A stretch of 64,000 bases of DNA from Petasospora fabianii (GCA_022641835.1 CP048723.1:348427-412426); one strand, 5' to 3'; shown: positions 37,826-48,634, numbered from the stretch's first letter. Program-made: numbers and translations. The notes: generated by a model not told the origin, from the letters alone.

Positions 37826-40531
37826 CTATGCAGTTTCGTCAACAGGACCTTCCTCTTCCTTCTTCACTTTCTTTTTCTTTTTCTTTTTCTTCTCCACAGG
37901 ATTACCATTCTCATCAACCTTCTTCTCTTTCTTCTTTTTCTTTCTGATAACAATAACCTCCTCTTGCTCTGCCTCCGGCTCTTCTTTCTTTGTATGTTGC
38001 TCCAATTGCTGTCTTAACTTGGCAACCTCAGCAGCACCATCGACTTCTTCATCTGCGCCAACATCTGTCTTATCGAAATCAAATCTCTCCAAATTGGATG
38101 AATCAAGCAAAATGTTTCTCTTTCTCGCCTTGGAGGACTTAGATGACTTTGTACTCTCTGCTCTTCCACTTCTCATCGACTCAGCGTCCGAGTCATTATG
38201 ACCCGCATGGCCAATAAACTCTTCAGTCAAAATTACCACATTCTTCTTTCTTCTTGGCTTTGGAGCATCTTCAACCTCCACAGTTGGGGTCACGGATCTT
38301 GGAGTTGTGGAAGATGCACCAGTGAGTCTTGGTGAGATAAGGTGTGCTTCGTTCGATTGCAAGTAGTATGGATCATCCTTCAATCTTTCCATTCTTTCCT
38401 TCTTCTTGGATGCTGAGACCTCGTCAGAGGCATATGAGTGCGCACCAACATCCTCTGTGTGCTCTTCAAGGTAGTTGCCCTGGTCTTCGTAGAGCTGTTC
38501 TTCAAAATCTTCAAAGTCCTCTTCTTCTGTGTCATGGTCCAAGTTGTCAAAGATATCCTCGTGGATTGGAGAATCAATGTCAAATTCTGGTGGGGATAGA
38601 CGACGTTGGGATCCCTGTGAGATCGGGTTGAGTTCCCATGCGTCAAAGAGAGATGGAAGTGCTGAAGTGAGGAACAATGGTGGTTCTGACGCGTTGAGGT
38701 CGTGCTGTTGGATGGCTTCGTTAATGAGCTTGAGGAACTCGAGGAACTCAACAGAACGCTCTTGAATCTCAAAGTGTTTGGAATTTGAAAGCTTTTCAAA
38801 GAATCGAATGATCTTGCTGGTCAAAGTGGTAATCTGCTCAGATTTTTGTACATCCCAGTATGTTGGGTCCTTGTTGACATAGCTGTTGTAGATCTTGACG
38901 ATGGCTGGAATGTACAGTGAAAGCACATCTGGTTCAAGTTGGAGAAGTCTATCTTCACGGATAAGAATGCATTGGATCAAGACATCACCTGTCTTAACAT
39001 ATTCGGAGTACTCACCTGTGAGCCAAATAACGTGCTTCAAGACCCGTGGAAGCTTGAGCAATACCTCTTCACCATTGAGAATTTTGATGGCGGTAGAAAT
39101 AACATCCTTGCGAACACTTGGCACACGAACAGCAATGTCTCTGAGTTGTTCACCGAGATTCTCGCCAGTGTCGAGTGAGTTGATTATGGAGAGATCAAGG
39201 AGGTCAGAGATGACCGCTAGATACCATTCAAAGGATGGGATATTAGTGTAGTTGTCTTGTGAAGAGATCTGGAGGATCTTGTGGACAATGTTGGTTTTAT
39301 AACCATCAGAGAGGACTGGTCCTGTTGTAGATAATCTTGGGACAATGTTGTCATCTGGGGTCTCATCTTCTGGAACGAGTTGCACCATGAGCTTCTTGAC
39401 AATGTCGAAGCAGTTGTCTTCATTGGCAATCCCACTCACTAGTTCCAATGACTTTTCTCTTATAGTGACGTCGTCATCCTCGAGGAATTGAAGAATGTAG
39501 TCACTGTATTTCGTGATAAATCTTGGGTTGATCTTACCAATTTTGAGGAAGGCCAATAATCCAACATATCTCAGATTGGAATCGTCTTCTTTGAAGAATT
39601 GAACGAGCTCCTCCAAGCATAAGTTTGCCACTTGGTAGTCATCTTCATCAATCATGTTACCAGTAACAAGACAGTTGACACACTCAAAGACCAATGATGA
39701 TGCCTTTGTCTTTGCCATGAGCTCCAACACCGGGTTAAGAAGCTTGCCTTTCAGTCTTGGTTCCACAACCGTGAGATTTGAAAAGAGCTTGAGTAGTCTT
39801 ATGAGCATCCAGTTGTTGCTTGATGACTTGAGCATGTTATAGAAATGTGGTGCCAGTGAGACAAGCATCTTTGGTGTCTTCTTTGAGAGCTCACAGATCA
39901 CTGTTACAGTTGCAGTAATCACGGAGTCATCTGGATCGTCAAGTTTTTCAAAGATACGTGGGAGATGTGTTCTCAATGCCTCTGGATACTTGAGGAAGAT
40001 CTTGTACATGGCGAGTACTGCCTTCTTACGAATGTATGGCTTAGAGTGGTTAAGCATTTTGATGGTGTCCTCCACGACATCGGTAGCTAATGCTGGGGTA
40101 ACAACGTTGGAGATTCCACTAAGTGCCACACCTACTTCCACTGGCTTCCCGGAGTTGATATCCTTCTTGAGCAAGTTGGTAGTGAGCATAAGCACATCAT
40201 TATCGTTCTTGAAGCTTTGAATGGCAGCGAGATAACCAACACGTTTCTGTTGAAACTTTTGAGACGACATCACTTCAAGTACATGGAAGTTGGCCCAGCC
40301 CATATCGAAGCCGTACATCTCAAGGTATGAAAGTTTAAGTACAGCCATTGTCTTAACGTCCATATCACGAGATTTGACTTCCTTGCGGCACTCAGCAATG
40401 GCGTCTTGAAGGAAGCGTAGCTGAGCCTCCGGATCTCTGTTAGCGCGGATGCCCTTGATCAAGTCCGTCAGGGACTTCTCAAAGAAGAACCCGAACGGAC
40501 GCAGACGGGACTTGACGTCTGCCTCGGACAT
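37826..40531 (-). CDS. APL5: AP-3 complex delta subunit
   Basis: The 901-residue protein has the adaptin N-terminal HEAT/ARM solenoid (about residues 15-590). Delta-adaptin signatures include SRLRPFGFFFEKSLTDLIKGIR, LEMYGFDMGWANFHVLEVMSS, QKRVGYLAAIQSF and YIRKKAVLAMYKIFLKYPEALR. Acidic hinge and a very lysine-rich C-terminus (EKKKKKKKKVKKEEE) follow. AP-3 carries cargo such as alkaline phosphatase from the Golgi straight to the vacuole. The likely cargo gene PHO8 is 10 kb away. There is no ear domain of usual size; length is close to yeast Apl5 (932). Confidence 0.92.
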   Translation of the reverse strand: MSEADVKSRLRPFGFFFEKSLTDLIKGIRANRDPEAQLRFLQDAIAECRKEVKSRDMDVKTMAVLKLSYLEMYGFDMGWANFHVLEVMSSQKFQQKRVGYLAAIQSFKNDNDVLMLTTNLLKKDINSGKPVEVGVALSGISNVVTPALATDVVEDTIKMLNHSKPYIRKKAVLAMYKIFLKYPEALRTHLPRIFEKLDDPDDSVITATVTVICELSKKTPKMLVSLAPHFYNMLKSSSNNWMLIRLLKLFSNLTVVEPRLKGKLLNPVLELMAKTKASSLVFECVNCLVTGNMIDEDDYQVANLCLEELVQFFKEDDSNLRYVGLLAFLKIGKINPRFITKYSDYILQFLEDDDVTIREKSLELVSGIANEDNCFDIVKKLMVQLVPEDETPDDNIVPRLSTTGPVLSDGYKTNIVHKILQISSQDNYTNIPSFEWYLAVISDLLDLSIINSLDTGENLGEQLRDIAVRVPSVRKDVISTAIKILNGEEVLLKLPRVLKHVIWLTGEYSEYVKTGDVLIQCILIREDRLLQLEPDVLSLYIPAIVKIYNSYVNKDPTYWDVQKSEQITTLTSKIIRFFEKLSNSKHFEIQERSVEFLEFLKLINEAIQQHDLNASEPPLFLTSALPSLFDAWELNPISQGSQRRLSPPEFDIDSPIHEDIFDNLDHDTEEEDFEDFEEQLYEDQGNYLEEHTEDVGAHSYASDEVSASKKKERMERLKDDPYYLQSNEAHLISPRLTGASSTTPRSVTPTVEVEDAPKPRRKKNVVILTEEFIGHAGHNDSDAESMRSGRAESTKSSKSSKARKRNILLDSSNLERFDFDKTDVGADEEVDGAAEVAKLRQQLEQHTKKEEPEAEQEEVIVIRKKKKKEKKVDENGNPVEKKKKKKKKVKKEEEGPVDETA

Positions 40532-40749
40532 ATTGTGGTATGCTGCAGTTGCTGACGATTGACCTTAGACTGAATGCTGATGGTGAGATTGATGCTGATG
40601 ATCTCTCATAGTTCTTGTTGTTGGGAGTTGTGAACTTTCGCGCGCGGCTACGCGCGTGGCATCAGGTCTTCTGGCGGTAAGAGAGGCTCTGGTGACAAAC
40701 AACAGCTTTCATTGGGTAATTGAACCAGCGGCAAACATATTCGACCAGA

Positions 40750-41319
40750 ATGACAGATTCTATTGTCACAGATGGACCCACAGAGACACCAGATGATCTC
40801 TTGGAGCCGCGGCGCCATAGTCGTCAGCCTTCGATCAGTTCGCAGACATTCGCCGTCACTGGTGTTGTTGTAGATCCTGTTAATGACGGCGACGATGATG
40901 ATGACAACTCGACAGACTCGTACGAATCAGCGGAGGAACCACCACAATTCGATCCAGTGGCCTTTCTCAAGGGATCCCTCGATACAGCCTTGACACGGAT
41001 GGAGTTCAGCAGATCAGTGGCTGTTCAGGCGCAGATGTCTGGACGCATCAAGAGCAAAGAGATGGAGCTTCTGGCATTACAAGATGAGGCGACAAGGCGA
41101 CTTGTTGAACTGCAACAAACTTTTAAAAAAGGAATTAGAAACCTTCAAACGGTGGCGAGAGACCTAAAGCAGAACCAGCTGAGGGCACAACAATTGACCA
41201 AGGCGGTTCAAGCTAAACATCCTATCGAGTTCTCCCAAGCACGCGATAAGGTTGTATCACGTAACATCTCACCAGCAGAATTTGGTGACGGTGGTAATGA
41301 TGACGAGATCTACATTTAA
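40750..41319 (+). CDS. KXD1: KxDL-motif protein Kxd1 (BLOC-1-like complex)
   Basis: The 189-residue protein has a disordered acidic N-terminus (DDDDDNSTDSYESAEE). A coiled-coil region from about 75 to 160 holds FLKGSLDTALTRMEFSRSVAVQAQMSGRIKSKEMELLALQDEA and VARDLKQNQLRAQQLTKAVQAKHPIEFSQARDKV, the Kxd1 family pattern. Kxd1 belongs to the yeast BLOC-1 complex on endosomes that adjusts Rab5/Vps21 activity. The start at 40750 was chosen over 40720 because the first ten codons add nothing family-like. It is divergent from APL5, so two endosomal/vacuolar genes share a 218-bp promoter. Confidence 0.75.
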   Translation: MTDSIVTDGPTETPDDLLEPRRHSRQPSISSQTFAVTGVVVDPVNDGDDDDDNSTDSYESAEEPPQFDPVAFLKGSLDTALTRMEFSRSVAVQAQMSGRIKSKEMELLALQDEATRRLVELQQTFKKGIRNLQTVARDLKQNQLRAQQLTKAVQAKHPIEFSQARDKVVSRNISPAEFGDGGNDDEIYI

Positions 41320-41392
41320 AGCATATCTAACGACTAATGACCTATATTACCATTTACCCACACGTAGCAAGAGAAAGATTAAAAGAAACAAG

Positions 41393-42109
41393 TCATCCGA
41401 CTTTCCACACTTCTACTCCCAATATGTTGAACTTTGTCGACCCTTCACTCAATGGCTCATTACCGAACGTCAATGACGAATCACTGACACCGTTCATCAA
41501 ATCTTCATCGACCCAAAGCCCATAATGACCATCACCACCACCCAGACTTAAAAACTTTGACGTGCAATAAATAATGTAATCATTGAGTCCCGTATATGGG
41601 AATGCCTTGAACTGAACATGTGGTTCCCCTTCTTCATTCGCCACAATTTTACTCTTCCATAAGAAACACTCTCCATTACCGAAAAACCTCCTTGTGTCTG
41701 TTGGATGCAGATATTCATTCGTATAAGATCCAAAGATACCACCTTTAGTATCCTTAATCACTAAAACATATCCATTTTTATCATATTTCTCTCGATCTGG
41801 TTTGATGCTGCGATACAACGTGTGTAACGACGAGCCGTGTTGCTCTAATGAGTATAGCAGCTGCCATTGACTCCGAATCTGTTGACGGGCAGGTAAAATG
41901 CTTCTTATATCTTCTCCCAATTCACGAGACATGATTCTATTACGAGTTGTAGGTAGGTAACCCTGAAGTTGAAGTGGTGTTAATGGCGGTGTCTCCATGA
42001 GGTAGTCTGGTGCGGGGGAAGGCGACTTTGATGAAGATTTGGAAGAAGTTGAGGATTTAGAGGAAGATTTGCCCTTAGTACCTCCAAAGATACTCCGTAG
42101 TGCTGCCAT
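41393..42109 (-). CDS. OXR1: TLDc-domain protein Oxr1
   Basis: The 238-residue protein has a Ser-rich N-terminus (SSSKSSTSSKSSSKSPSP) and then a TLDc domain. This includes QWQLLYSLEQHGSSLHTLYR, NGYVLVIKDTKGGIFGSYTNEYL, FGNGECFLWKSK and LSLGGGDGHYGLWVDEDLMNG, with NILGVEVWKV at the end. This is the canonical Oxr1 layout (yeast 273 residues). TLDc proteins interact with the V-ATPase, and yeast Oxr1 promotes its disassembly. The start at 42109 (MAALRSIFGG) gives the usual N-terminus. Confidence 0.9.
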   Translation of the reverse strand: MAALRSIFGGTKGKSSSKSSTSSKSSSKSPSPAPDYLMETPPLTPLQLQGYLPTTRNRIMSRELGEDIRSILPARQQIRSQWQLLYSLEQHGSSLHTLYRSIKPDREKYDKNGYVLVIKDTKGGIFGSYTNEYLHPTDTRRFFGNGECFLWKSKIVANEEGEPHVQFKAFPYTGLNDYIIYCTSKFLSLGGGDGHYGLWVDEDLMNGVSDSSLTFGNEPLSEGSTKFNILGVEVWKVG

Positions 42110-42590
42110 TGATACTATGGTTTGTAAGATATGACGCAATCACTCAGAGTGATAGAGAGAGAGAGAGAGAGAGAGAGTGGCCAAGACAACGTTTTACGCG
42201 CATTTGTAAAGATAAACAAAGTTCTTCCGCGAATTTATCTCATCTCTTAGGCTCACTATAAAATGGCTACCGATCGACCCGACTCCCAGCTATCGAAGAT
42301 AAAGGGTTAGTTACAATCTGAGGACATCTAATGAACGATATTTCGTGAACAATTTAAGGAAGCGTCATCTTATCATAGGACTTATTCAATAAAGCAAACA
42401 GACTTGTGGAAAACCGACATCTCAACTTTTTTTTCTTTTTCTTTCCTAGTATCTCTCCGTTTCTCGGATCGAATAATTTCTTCCTTTTGGCAATGCAATC
42501 CTTCTTTTTTTTCGTCTTCTTTTTTTTTCATCATTCTCATAAATATATCACATGTTGAGTCTCCCTCTTTATGGGACCCCAATCTCTCCT
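42110..42590. other. Intergenic OXR1-RFX1 with GA microsatellite
   Basis: The region is upstream of OXR1 and downstream of RFX1. A GA repeat of about 24 bp lies at 42154-42177, and T-rich runs at 42427-42443 and 42509-42530. No RNA gene or conserved frame seen. Confidence 0.5.
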
Positions 42591-45179
42591 TCACTTCTTG
42601 GTAGCATCATTCTGTTCATCGTTTAAGATACTACCGAACTGACCATCCAAGAGATCAATTGATTCGGAGGCCAAATCAGTCATCTTAGCAGGGATAACAT
42701 TGTCTGGACCACCATCCTCTCTTTCTGGTTTGACAAACTTGTGATGAGACTCAATAGTGCCTTGTAGCAATGAACTTTCTTCGAATTGAGTTGAGACAAA
42801 TCCACCAAGCTCGGCACACCAGCCAACCCATTCATCAATCCAACATCTGACAACCCACCAAGCACCAAAGCCTCCTCCACCAGCGAGTGAGATTTCACGC
42901 AAGGCAGAAGTGAGTAATGCAGATGTGCACAACAGGAACAATCGTGGTGGTACCGATGTAAATGATGATGGTAAGGCGGCAATATAGGTACCCCATTCAA
43001 CGATGAAAGATTCATAGTCAGAGGATTCCTTCTTTAATAACTCTGGGATCTTCTCTTGAAGAACCTCAACAGCAAACTTGAAGTTGTCACCTTCACAGGG
43101 TAACTCTCTAGCGGCAATTTGCTCAACGTTAACATGTTTGGTCCAGTCATTGTACATAACCTGTCTGTCCATATGATGTGAAAGAATCTTGTTAGCGGAC
43201 TGTGCTGTTTCAACGACTCTAACGAATCTCGAGACAAGTTGAATGAATTGCTTGGCCATCTTCAATTTTACCAGAGCTAACTTCATTGGTAATGAGCTCA
43301 ATGATTCGGACAATTTTTCAACGTATTTGGCTACCAACACTTTCAATTGTTCAAGGACAAGTGTTGGGATCTCCTGTAATGCCAGTTTTGCCAACATTTG
43401 AATCAATGATTTGTACATCACTGAGTCACAGCTGATCACCCATTGTAAGAGGTCTGATGAAGTGTAAAGCTTCAACACAGGGTTCGTTAACGAGCCATGG
43501 AATGTTGATATGAGACTGAACAGTCTCTTAAGCTGGACATATCTGATTGATTCGAATATAGAGATGCAGTGAGATTTGTACAAGCCAAAAAGTGTATCAG
43601 AAGCATCTTGATCCGTATCATTTGGTAAGAATGGCTTGATATCAGGAATATCCAAAGGTTGATCAGTTGTGGAATTTTTGTCATTCATCAAAGATGAAAG
43701 CTCGGGAACAAACTTCAAAGTTGGTGCTGATTGATCGTTAAGGAACGACGTGATAGTTGATACGTTTGTAGATGCAGATGTTGGATGGGACACAAGTGGG
43801 GTAGAAATTTGAGAGTGGAAGGAGGCAGGACTGTTTGAACCATATGGAGTTCCTGGCAAGAATGAGGAATCAAATGTCTGGTTATGACTGTGCAGCGGGG
43901 TATTAGCACTTGAACCGACAGAAGAAGTTGTACCGTCATCATTGATCAATTTTAAACCACAATAATGATATTTTGATTGACCTCTCATACCCAAACGACG
44001 GGTGGTCAAGTTTGGGAAGACAATGCGAACCAACTTACCGAAAGAAGCTGGAGACAATGGCTTGAGGCCACTGTCGGCACAGACACCAACGTATCGAGCA
44101 TAGATTCTGTTTCTTGGCACTACAGATGAGTTACTAGCCTGACAAGCTCTCATCAGCCAAGTCATACCAAACACTTGTCTTTGTCTCTCCTTTGTAGAAT
44201 CGTTCTTGACAACTAGTCTACCCGAGGAGGAGGTTGGGGTATGGATAGTTGGAGAGTCAGTACTTGCCTCAATGGCTCTAACTTTAGCTGCAAACTCATC
44301 TAAAGGAATATCGAGAACCTTTGCAGCCATGTTTTTGAGTTCTAAATCTCCATCTTCACCGGGGAAGGCATGATCAGCTTTTCTTTGTCTCTTTCTAGCA
44401 GAATCTGGGGTACCCAATGGCGTACCATGCTTGGAACCACGGATGTGACCAGCAGTAGCAGCAGCAGCAGTAGCAGCAGCATTAGCCGGGTGGTTAATGC
44501 CTGGAGAGTCCATCATACCTGCACCTGGGGCAAGAGAACTAGACCTTGATGAAGTTTGGAAATGATGATTTGGTGGTGGATTAGGCATGTGATGATGTGG
44601 AACTTGCGGAAGTTGACCCATCTGTGTATTATGTCCCGGTGCCGATGTCACCATTTGTAGTTGATGACTTGATTGATGCTGAATGTGATGCAAGTTTTGC
44701 TGTTGCGATGGTGGTCCTGGCGGTGGTGTAGGGTGATGCAACTGCTGCTGCTGTTGAGGTGTACCTTGTTGTTGCGATGCAGGTAGGGGTGGAGGAGGTG
44801 GTAACTGCTGTTGTTGTGGTTGTTGCTGTTGTTGTTGAGATGACGCCTGCTGCTGCTGTTGTTGCGGCTGTGGAGGCTGTTGTTGTTGCTGCTGCTGCTG
44901 CTGCTGCTGTTGAGTTGGCGGTGGAGGAGGCTGATAGTATTGAGCCTGTGATTGAGCAGCCATGGCTTGTTGGTATTGCATCTGTTGCAAATTATTGTTA
45001 TTGTTGCCGTTATTGTTTGTTGGATAGTGCGGAACCATCATTGGTATCTGATTACCATATGGAGGAGGCATATGAACGCCCATGTTCCCATTCATATGAA
45101 TCTGAGCCTGATGAGCTTGATGGGCTTGATCAGGTCGATTCTGTCGAGGGGAAGGTTCCACGTCAGTGTTATTAGACAT
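42591..45179 (-). CDS. RFX1: RFX-family transcription factor (Rfx1/Crt1)
   Basis: The protein has about 862 residues. The N-terminal third is Pro/Gln-rich with long polyglutamine runs (about residues 70-160, mixed CAG/CAA codons) and a His/Pro-rich part. The RFX winged-helix DNA-binding domain lies at about 343-415: MTWLMRACQASNSSVVPRNR, YARYVGVCADSGLKPLSPAS and FGKLVRIVFPNLTTRRLGMR with GQSKYHYCGL. The C-terminal half is helical, as in the RFX dimerisation region. Yeast Rfx1 represses DNA-damage genes such as RNR with Tup1-Ssn6. The start at 45179 was chosen because 20 upstream in-frame codons cover a CA microsatellite. Confidence 0.92.
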   Translation of the reverse strand: MSNNTDVEPSPRQNRPDQAHQAHQAQIHMNGNMGVHMPPPYGNQIPMMVPHYPTNNNGNNNNNLQQMQYQQAMAAQSQAQYYQPPPPPTQQQQQQQQQQQQPPQPQQQQQQASSQQQQQQPQQQQLPPPPPLPASQQQGTPQQQQQLHHPTPPPGPPSQQQNLHHIQHQSSHQLQMVTSAPGHNTQMGQLPQVPHHHMPNPPPNHHFQTSSRSSSLAPGAGMMDSPGINHPANAAATAAAATAGHIRGSKHGTPLGTPDSARKRQRKADHAFPGEDGDLELKNMAAKVLDIPLDEFAAKVRAIEASTDSPTIHTPTSSSGRLVVKNDSTKERQRQVFGMTWLMRACQASNSSVVPRNRIYARYVGVCADSGLKPLSPASFGKLVRIVFPNLTTRRLGMRGQSKYHYCGLKLINDDGTTSSVGSSANTPLHSHNQTFDSSFLPGTPYGSNSPASFHSQISTPLVSHPTSASTNVSTITSFLNDQSAPTLKFVPELSSLMNDKNSTTDQPLDIPDIKPFLPNDTDQDASDTLFGLYKSHCISIFESIRYVQLKRLFSLISTFHGSLTNPVLKLYTSSDLLQWVISCDSVMYKSLIQMLAKLALQEIPTLVLEQLKVLVAKYVEKLSESLSSLPMKLALVKLKMAKQFIQLVSRFVRVVETAQSANKILSHHMDRQVMYNDWTKHVNVEQIAARELPCEGDNFKFAVEVLQEKIPELLKKESSDYESFIVEWGTYIAALPSSFTSVPPRLFLLCTSALLTSALREISLAGGGGFGAWWVVRCWIDEWVGWCAELGGFVSTQFEESSLLQGTIESHHKFVKPEREDGGPDNVIPAKMTDLASESIDLLDGQFGSILNDEQNDATKK

Positions 45180-46427
45180 GGCGGTTAAGATATTGTGTGG
45201 TGGGTCGTGTGGTGTTAAATCTTGCACACACACACACACTTAGCCGCGGAGACAGGGGTTTCACAGTAGGTGACTCCACTTAGTTAAGAGACTCCGATGT
45301 GGGTTTTAAAAAGCGACAAAAGCGGTGCACAATGACAGAACCGAATTCTCTATACAAGGACAGAGGAAACGGATCAGTGTCAATATCCGAAAGTTGGCGC
45401 AATTGATGAGCGGGACTTTGAGATCTTTTCAAGACTGGTGGTGGAACTGGAAACGAGCGTGCCCGCTGTGAACGGCAGCGAGGATTGGGCCTTTTTAACG
45501 GTGGCTATGAAGCGCTTTTACGTGAAGCGCTTTGATGATTGGCCAGAACGTGTTAACCGCCGTGGATAATCCTTGTTGAAAAGGCGGTAAGAGTGCGTGG
45601 GCGCTGGGCGGCAGGCTGTTAACGAATTAAGATCTTAACCTTTGGATGCCACGATCAAGTGGCCTCTCTCTCAAGATTTTTTTTCCTCCCATTGAACCCA
45701 AAGTGTGCGCGCGCTCAGCGTTGCCCCGGCAGACCAAAGTTTCTTCGTTAATGGCGGAAAAAATAGCCAAAGGCTCAGATCGGCGAAAAAAAAGTCACAC
45801 TCATTTTGCCATCATTTTCCCATACGACAAAGGGGCGTCATTCAATGATGAGGGAAAGAAGATTAGAGCACTTTCACTATTGATAACAAAATCTACAACA
45901 AGAACCAATTTCTTTTTTCTTACATGTATCCCCACCAATGATAAACACTAGTTTTTTTTTTCAACTAGACTCTTCACCTCTCCCTGCCCTAATATCCGTT
46001 GCCTAGGAGATAATCAGCAGCGCAATTTTGATCAAAATTGGCGAAAAATCCGAAAAAAAAAAAAAAAAACTGAGAAATTTCGCGAAAAATTGATTTTTAG
46101 TTGTGCCAAAATTATGCCCTTGTATCGGATAATGTAGTAGTAATTGTGATAGATGTGGGGTTCCTATCAGAAATTTGACTTTCTATATGGACTTTTTTTC
46201 TTACTTTGAGTCAAAAAGCTCTTATGCTTTTAGATATACAATGATCTTCCACATTATATATATGAAATATATGTGGTGTAGTTATAGTGCTCCTACCAAT
46301 AAATCGGTAAGCGCACGTCTACAAGTATTAAAAAAAAAATTTTAGGTGAGAAGCGATGAGCCTTATACATGGAGTTTATCTCTACACTGTTATACCATAC
46401 TTTGTTACTTCAAAGGCATATACACAA
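45180..46427. other. Long divergent promoter interval RFX1-RLP7
   Basis: This is 1248 bp. It contains a CA repeat (45226-45238), a 101-codon frame at 45646-45951 without protein-like features, A-tracts near 46055-46071, and an imperfect inverted repeat at 46249-46276 (CCACAT...ATATATGTGG). The length is unusual here and fits a regulated transcription-factor gene. Confidence 0.45.
46335..46360 (+). promoter_or_regulatory. RRPE plus PAC boxes upstream of RLP7
   Basis: AAAAATTTT (46335-46343) is an RRPE core, and GCGATGAG (46353-46360) is a perfect PAC motif, 10 bp apart. This pair marks ribosome-biogenesis gene promoters (Stb3 and Dot6/Tod6 targets). An in-frame ATG at 46356 lies inside the PAC box, which argues for the start at 46428. 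Confidence 0.75.
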
Positions 46428-47294
46428 ATGGTGGAACTTAACTCTACTCCAGAGGTTCTCCTCAGAAAGAGAAAAAACGCTGACAGAGTCAGACTTGAGA
46501 AGCAAGAGCAAGTTAGAAAGAGAGAAGAAGAACAGCGCAGAAAGAAGAATCAAAGAAAGGATAAATTCATTCGTGCAGAGTCTCTCGTTGCTAAGACTTT
46601 GGCCACTAGAAGAGAACTAGAAAGAGTTAAGAGAGTTACAAAGACCGAGAGACAAACACTTAGTGAGGCTACTAATAAGCATTACATCTCTAAAGTGTCT
46701 TCTGATGGTTCAAAGACTAAGCAAATCTACTCCGGTAAGCCAACTCTTTACTTCATCGTTAGAACACCAGGACCACACGGTGTTAAGATCCCATCTAAGG
46801 TGCAAAAGATCTTATCACTTCTCAGACTTAACCGTGTTAACACTGGTGTCTTTGTTAAACTCACAGAGACTATTTACCCATTGCTCAAACTCATTTCTCC
46901 ATATACCGTGATAGGTCAACCATCACTCGCCACAGTGAGACAGTTAATCCAAAAGAGAGCTACAGTGACACTTAAAGTTGAAGAGAATGATGAAAATAAG
47001 AAAACTATCAAGTTGAACGATAACAATTTGGTTGAAGAGAAGCTTGGTGATGAAGGTATCATCTGTATTGAGGATATTATCCACGAGATTGTGTCTCTCA
47101 GTGACAATTTCAAAAAAGTGACACATTTCTTGGATCCATTCGTTCTTAACAATGACATTGTTGGCTACGGTCCATTGGCTAAACTTAAGAAGATGGAGAA
47201 ACAAGAGGAGAAGAAACAGACTAAAGTGTCTAATGCCGGCTCTGCTCCAATTTTGGAGATTGACATTGATGACTTCATTTCCCAATTGAACTAA
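46428..47294 (+). CDS. RLP7: Ribosome biogenesis protein Rlp7 (uL30-like)
   Basis: The 288-residue protein resembles Rpl7 but with the Rlp7 differences. A basic coiled N-terminus comes first (LLRKRKNADRVRLEKQEQVRKREEEQRR), then the uL30 fold (FIVRTPGPHGVKIPSKVQKILSLLRLNRVNTGVFVKLTE). A long insertion around residues 190-215 (VEENDENKKTIKLNDNN) replaces the conserved Rpl7 loop, and an acidic C-terminus follows. Rlp7 occupies the foot of early pre-60S particles and is needed for ITS2 processing. The true Rpl7 is also in this window at 60448. Confidence 0.9.
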   Translation: MVELNSTPEVLLRKRKNADRVRLEKQEQVRKREEEQRRKKNQRKDKFIRAESLVAKTLATRRELERVKRVTKTERQTLSEATNKHYISKVSSDGSKTKQIYSGKPTLYFIVRTPGPHGVKIPSKVQKILSLLRLNRVNTGVFVKLTETIYPLLKLISPYTVIGQPSLATVRQLIQKRATVTLKVEENDENKKTIKLNDNNLVEEKLGDEGIICIEDIIHEIVSLSDNFKKVTHFLDPFVLNNDIVGYGPLAKLKKMEKQEEKKQTKVSNAGSAPILEIDIDDFISQLN

Positions 47295-47539
47295 GAACAC
47301 TTTTCACGCCTACTCTTTGTATACTATCTACTTTCTCATGCATGATCCATTTCGTATAATAGTTAATATCCTTAATAGTAGACTTTATGACTTTATGACT
47401 ATGTTCGCGCTAAGCGACACGGTGGAAAAAAAAGCGGGCGAAGATGAATCATCACCCATTTCTCCCCACACAACTCGACAAAGCTTAGGTCATCGTTACG
47501 CTCAGGTTACACGTAAAGCTAAACTGATACATAAACACA

Positions 47540-48634
47540 ATGTCCACCACAAAGAACATCGTCATTCTCCCAGGTGACCACGTTGGTACTGAGGTCACAG
47601 CAGAGGCCATTAAGGTGCTCAATGCAATCTCCGAGGCTAAGCCAAACATCAAGTTTAATTTCCAACACCATTTGATTGGTGGTGCCGCTATTGACGCCAC
47701 TGGTGAGCCACTCCCAGATGCTTCCCTCGAGGCTGCTAAGAAGGCCGATGCTGTTCTTCTTGGTGCCGTCGGTGGTCCAAAGTGGGGTACTGGATCCGTT
47801 AGACCAGAACAAGGTTTGCTTAAGATTAGAAAAGAACTTAACTTGTATGCTAACTTGAGACCATGTAACTTTGCCTCTGATTCTCTCCTTGACTTGTCTC
47901 CAATCAAGGCTGAGGTTGTTAAGGGTACTGACTTCACTGTTGTTAGAGAACTTGTTGGTGGTATCTACTTTGGTGAAAGAAAAGAAGAAGATGAGTCCGG
48001 TGTCGCTTCCGATTCTGAAACTTATTCTGTTCCAGAGGTTCAAAGAATCACTAGAATGGCTGCCTTTATGGCCCTTCAACATAACCCACCACTTCCAATT
48101 TGGTCTCTTGATAAGGCTAACGTTCTTGCTTCTTCTCGTCTCTGGAGAAGAGTCGTCACTGAGACAATTGAGAAAGAATTCCCACAATTGACCGTTCAGC
48201 ACCAGCTTATTGACTCTGCTGCTATGATCCTTATCAAATCTCCAACTCAGCTTAACGGTATCGTGATCACTAACAACATGTTTGGTGATATCATCTCTGA
48301 TGAAGCTTCCGTTATTCCAGGTTCTCTTGGTTTGCTTCCATCTGCCTCTCTTGCATCTCTACCAGATTCTAACAAGGCATTTGGTCTTTATGAGCCATGT
48401 CACGGTTCTGCTCCAGATTTGGAGAAGAACAAGGTGAACCCAATTGCTACCATCTTGTCCGCTGCCATGATGTTGAAGTTGTCTCTCGATTTGTTTGAAG
48501 AAGGTGTTGCCGTTGAACAAGCTGTTAAGCAAGTTCTCGATGCTGGTATCAGAACTGGTGACTTGCGTGGTTCAAACTCCACTACTGAGGTTGGTGATGC
48601 CGTCGCCGCTGCCGTTAAGAAGATCTTGGCTTAA
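47540..48634 (+). CDS. LEU2: 3-isopropylmalate dehydrogenase
   Basis: The 364-residue protein aligns with Leu2 over its full length: [27 protein letters not shown], the substrate-binding arginines in [14 protein letters not shown]-like and [21 protein letters not shown], and the C-terminal metal/NAD site [30 protein letters not shown]. It oxidises and decarboxylates 3-isopropylmalate in leucine synthesis. No CCGGNNCCGG Leu3 box was found in the 245 bp upstream. It uses a restricted high-expression codon set, such as GGT and AGA. Confidence 0.96.
   Translation: MSTTKNIVILPGDHVGTEVTAEAIKVLNAISEAKPNIKFNFQHHLIGGAAIDATGEPLPDASLEAAKKADAVLLGAVGGPKWGTGSVRPEQGLLKIRKELNLYANLRPCNFASDSLLDLSPIKAEVVKGTDFTVVRELVGGIYFGERKEEDESGVASDSETYSVPEVQRITRMAAFMALQHNPPLPIWSLDKANVLASSRLWRRVVTETIEKEFPQLTVQHQLIDSAAMILIKSPTQLNGIVITNNMFGDIISDEASVIPGSLGLLPSASLASLPDSNKAFGLYEPCHGSAPDLEKNKVNPIATILSAAMMLKLSLDLFEEGVAVEQAVKQVLDAGIRTGDLRGSNSTTEVGDAVAAAVKKILA

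Noticed and set aside
44759-45188. Plus-strand frames of 138 and 78 codons, Val/Ala-rich
   Set aside because: They are reverse-strand shadows of the polyglutamine region of RFX1.
45646-45951. 101-codon plus-strand frame in the RFX1-RLP7 interval
   Set aside because: Composition is unlike protein, there is no recognisable domain, and it lies in promoter sequence with A-tracts; probably chance.
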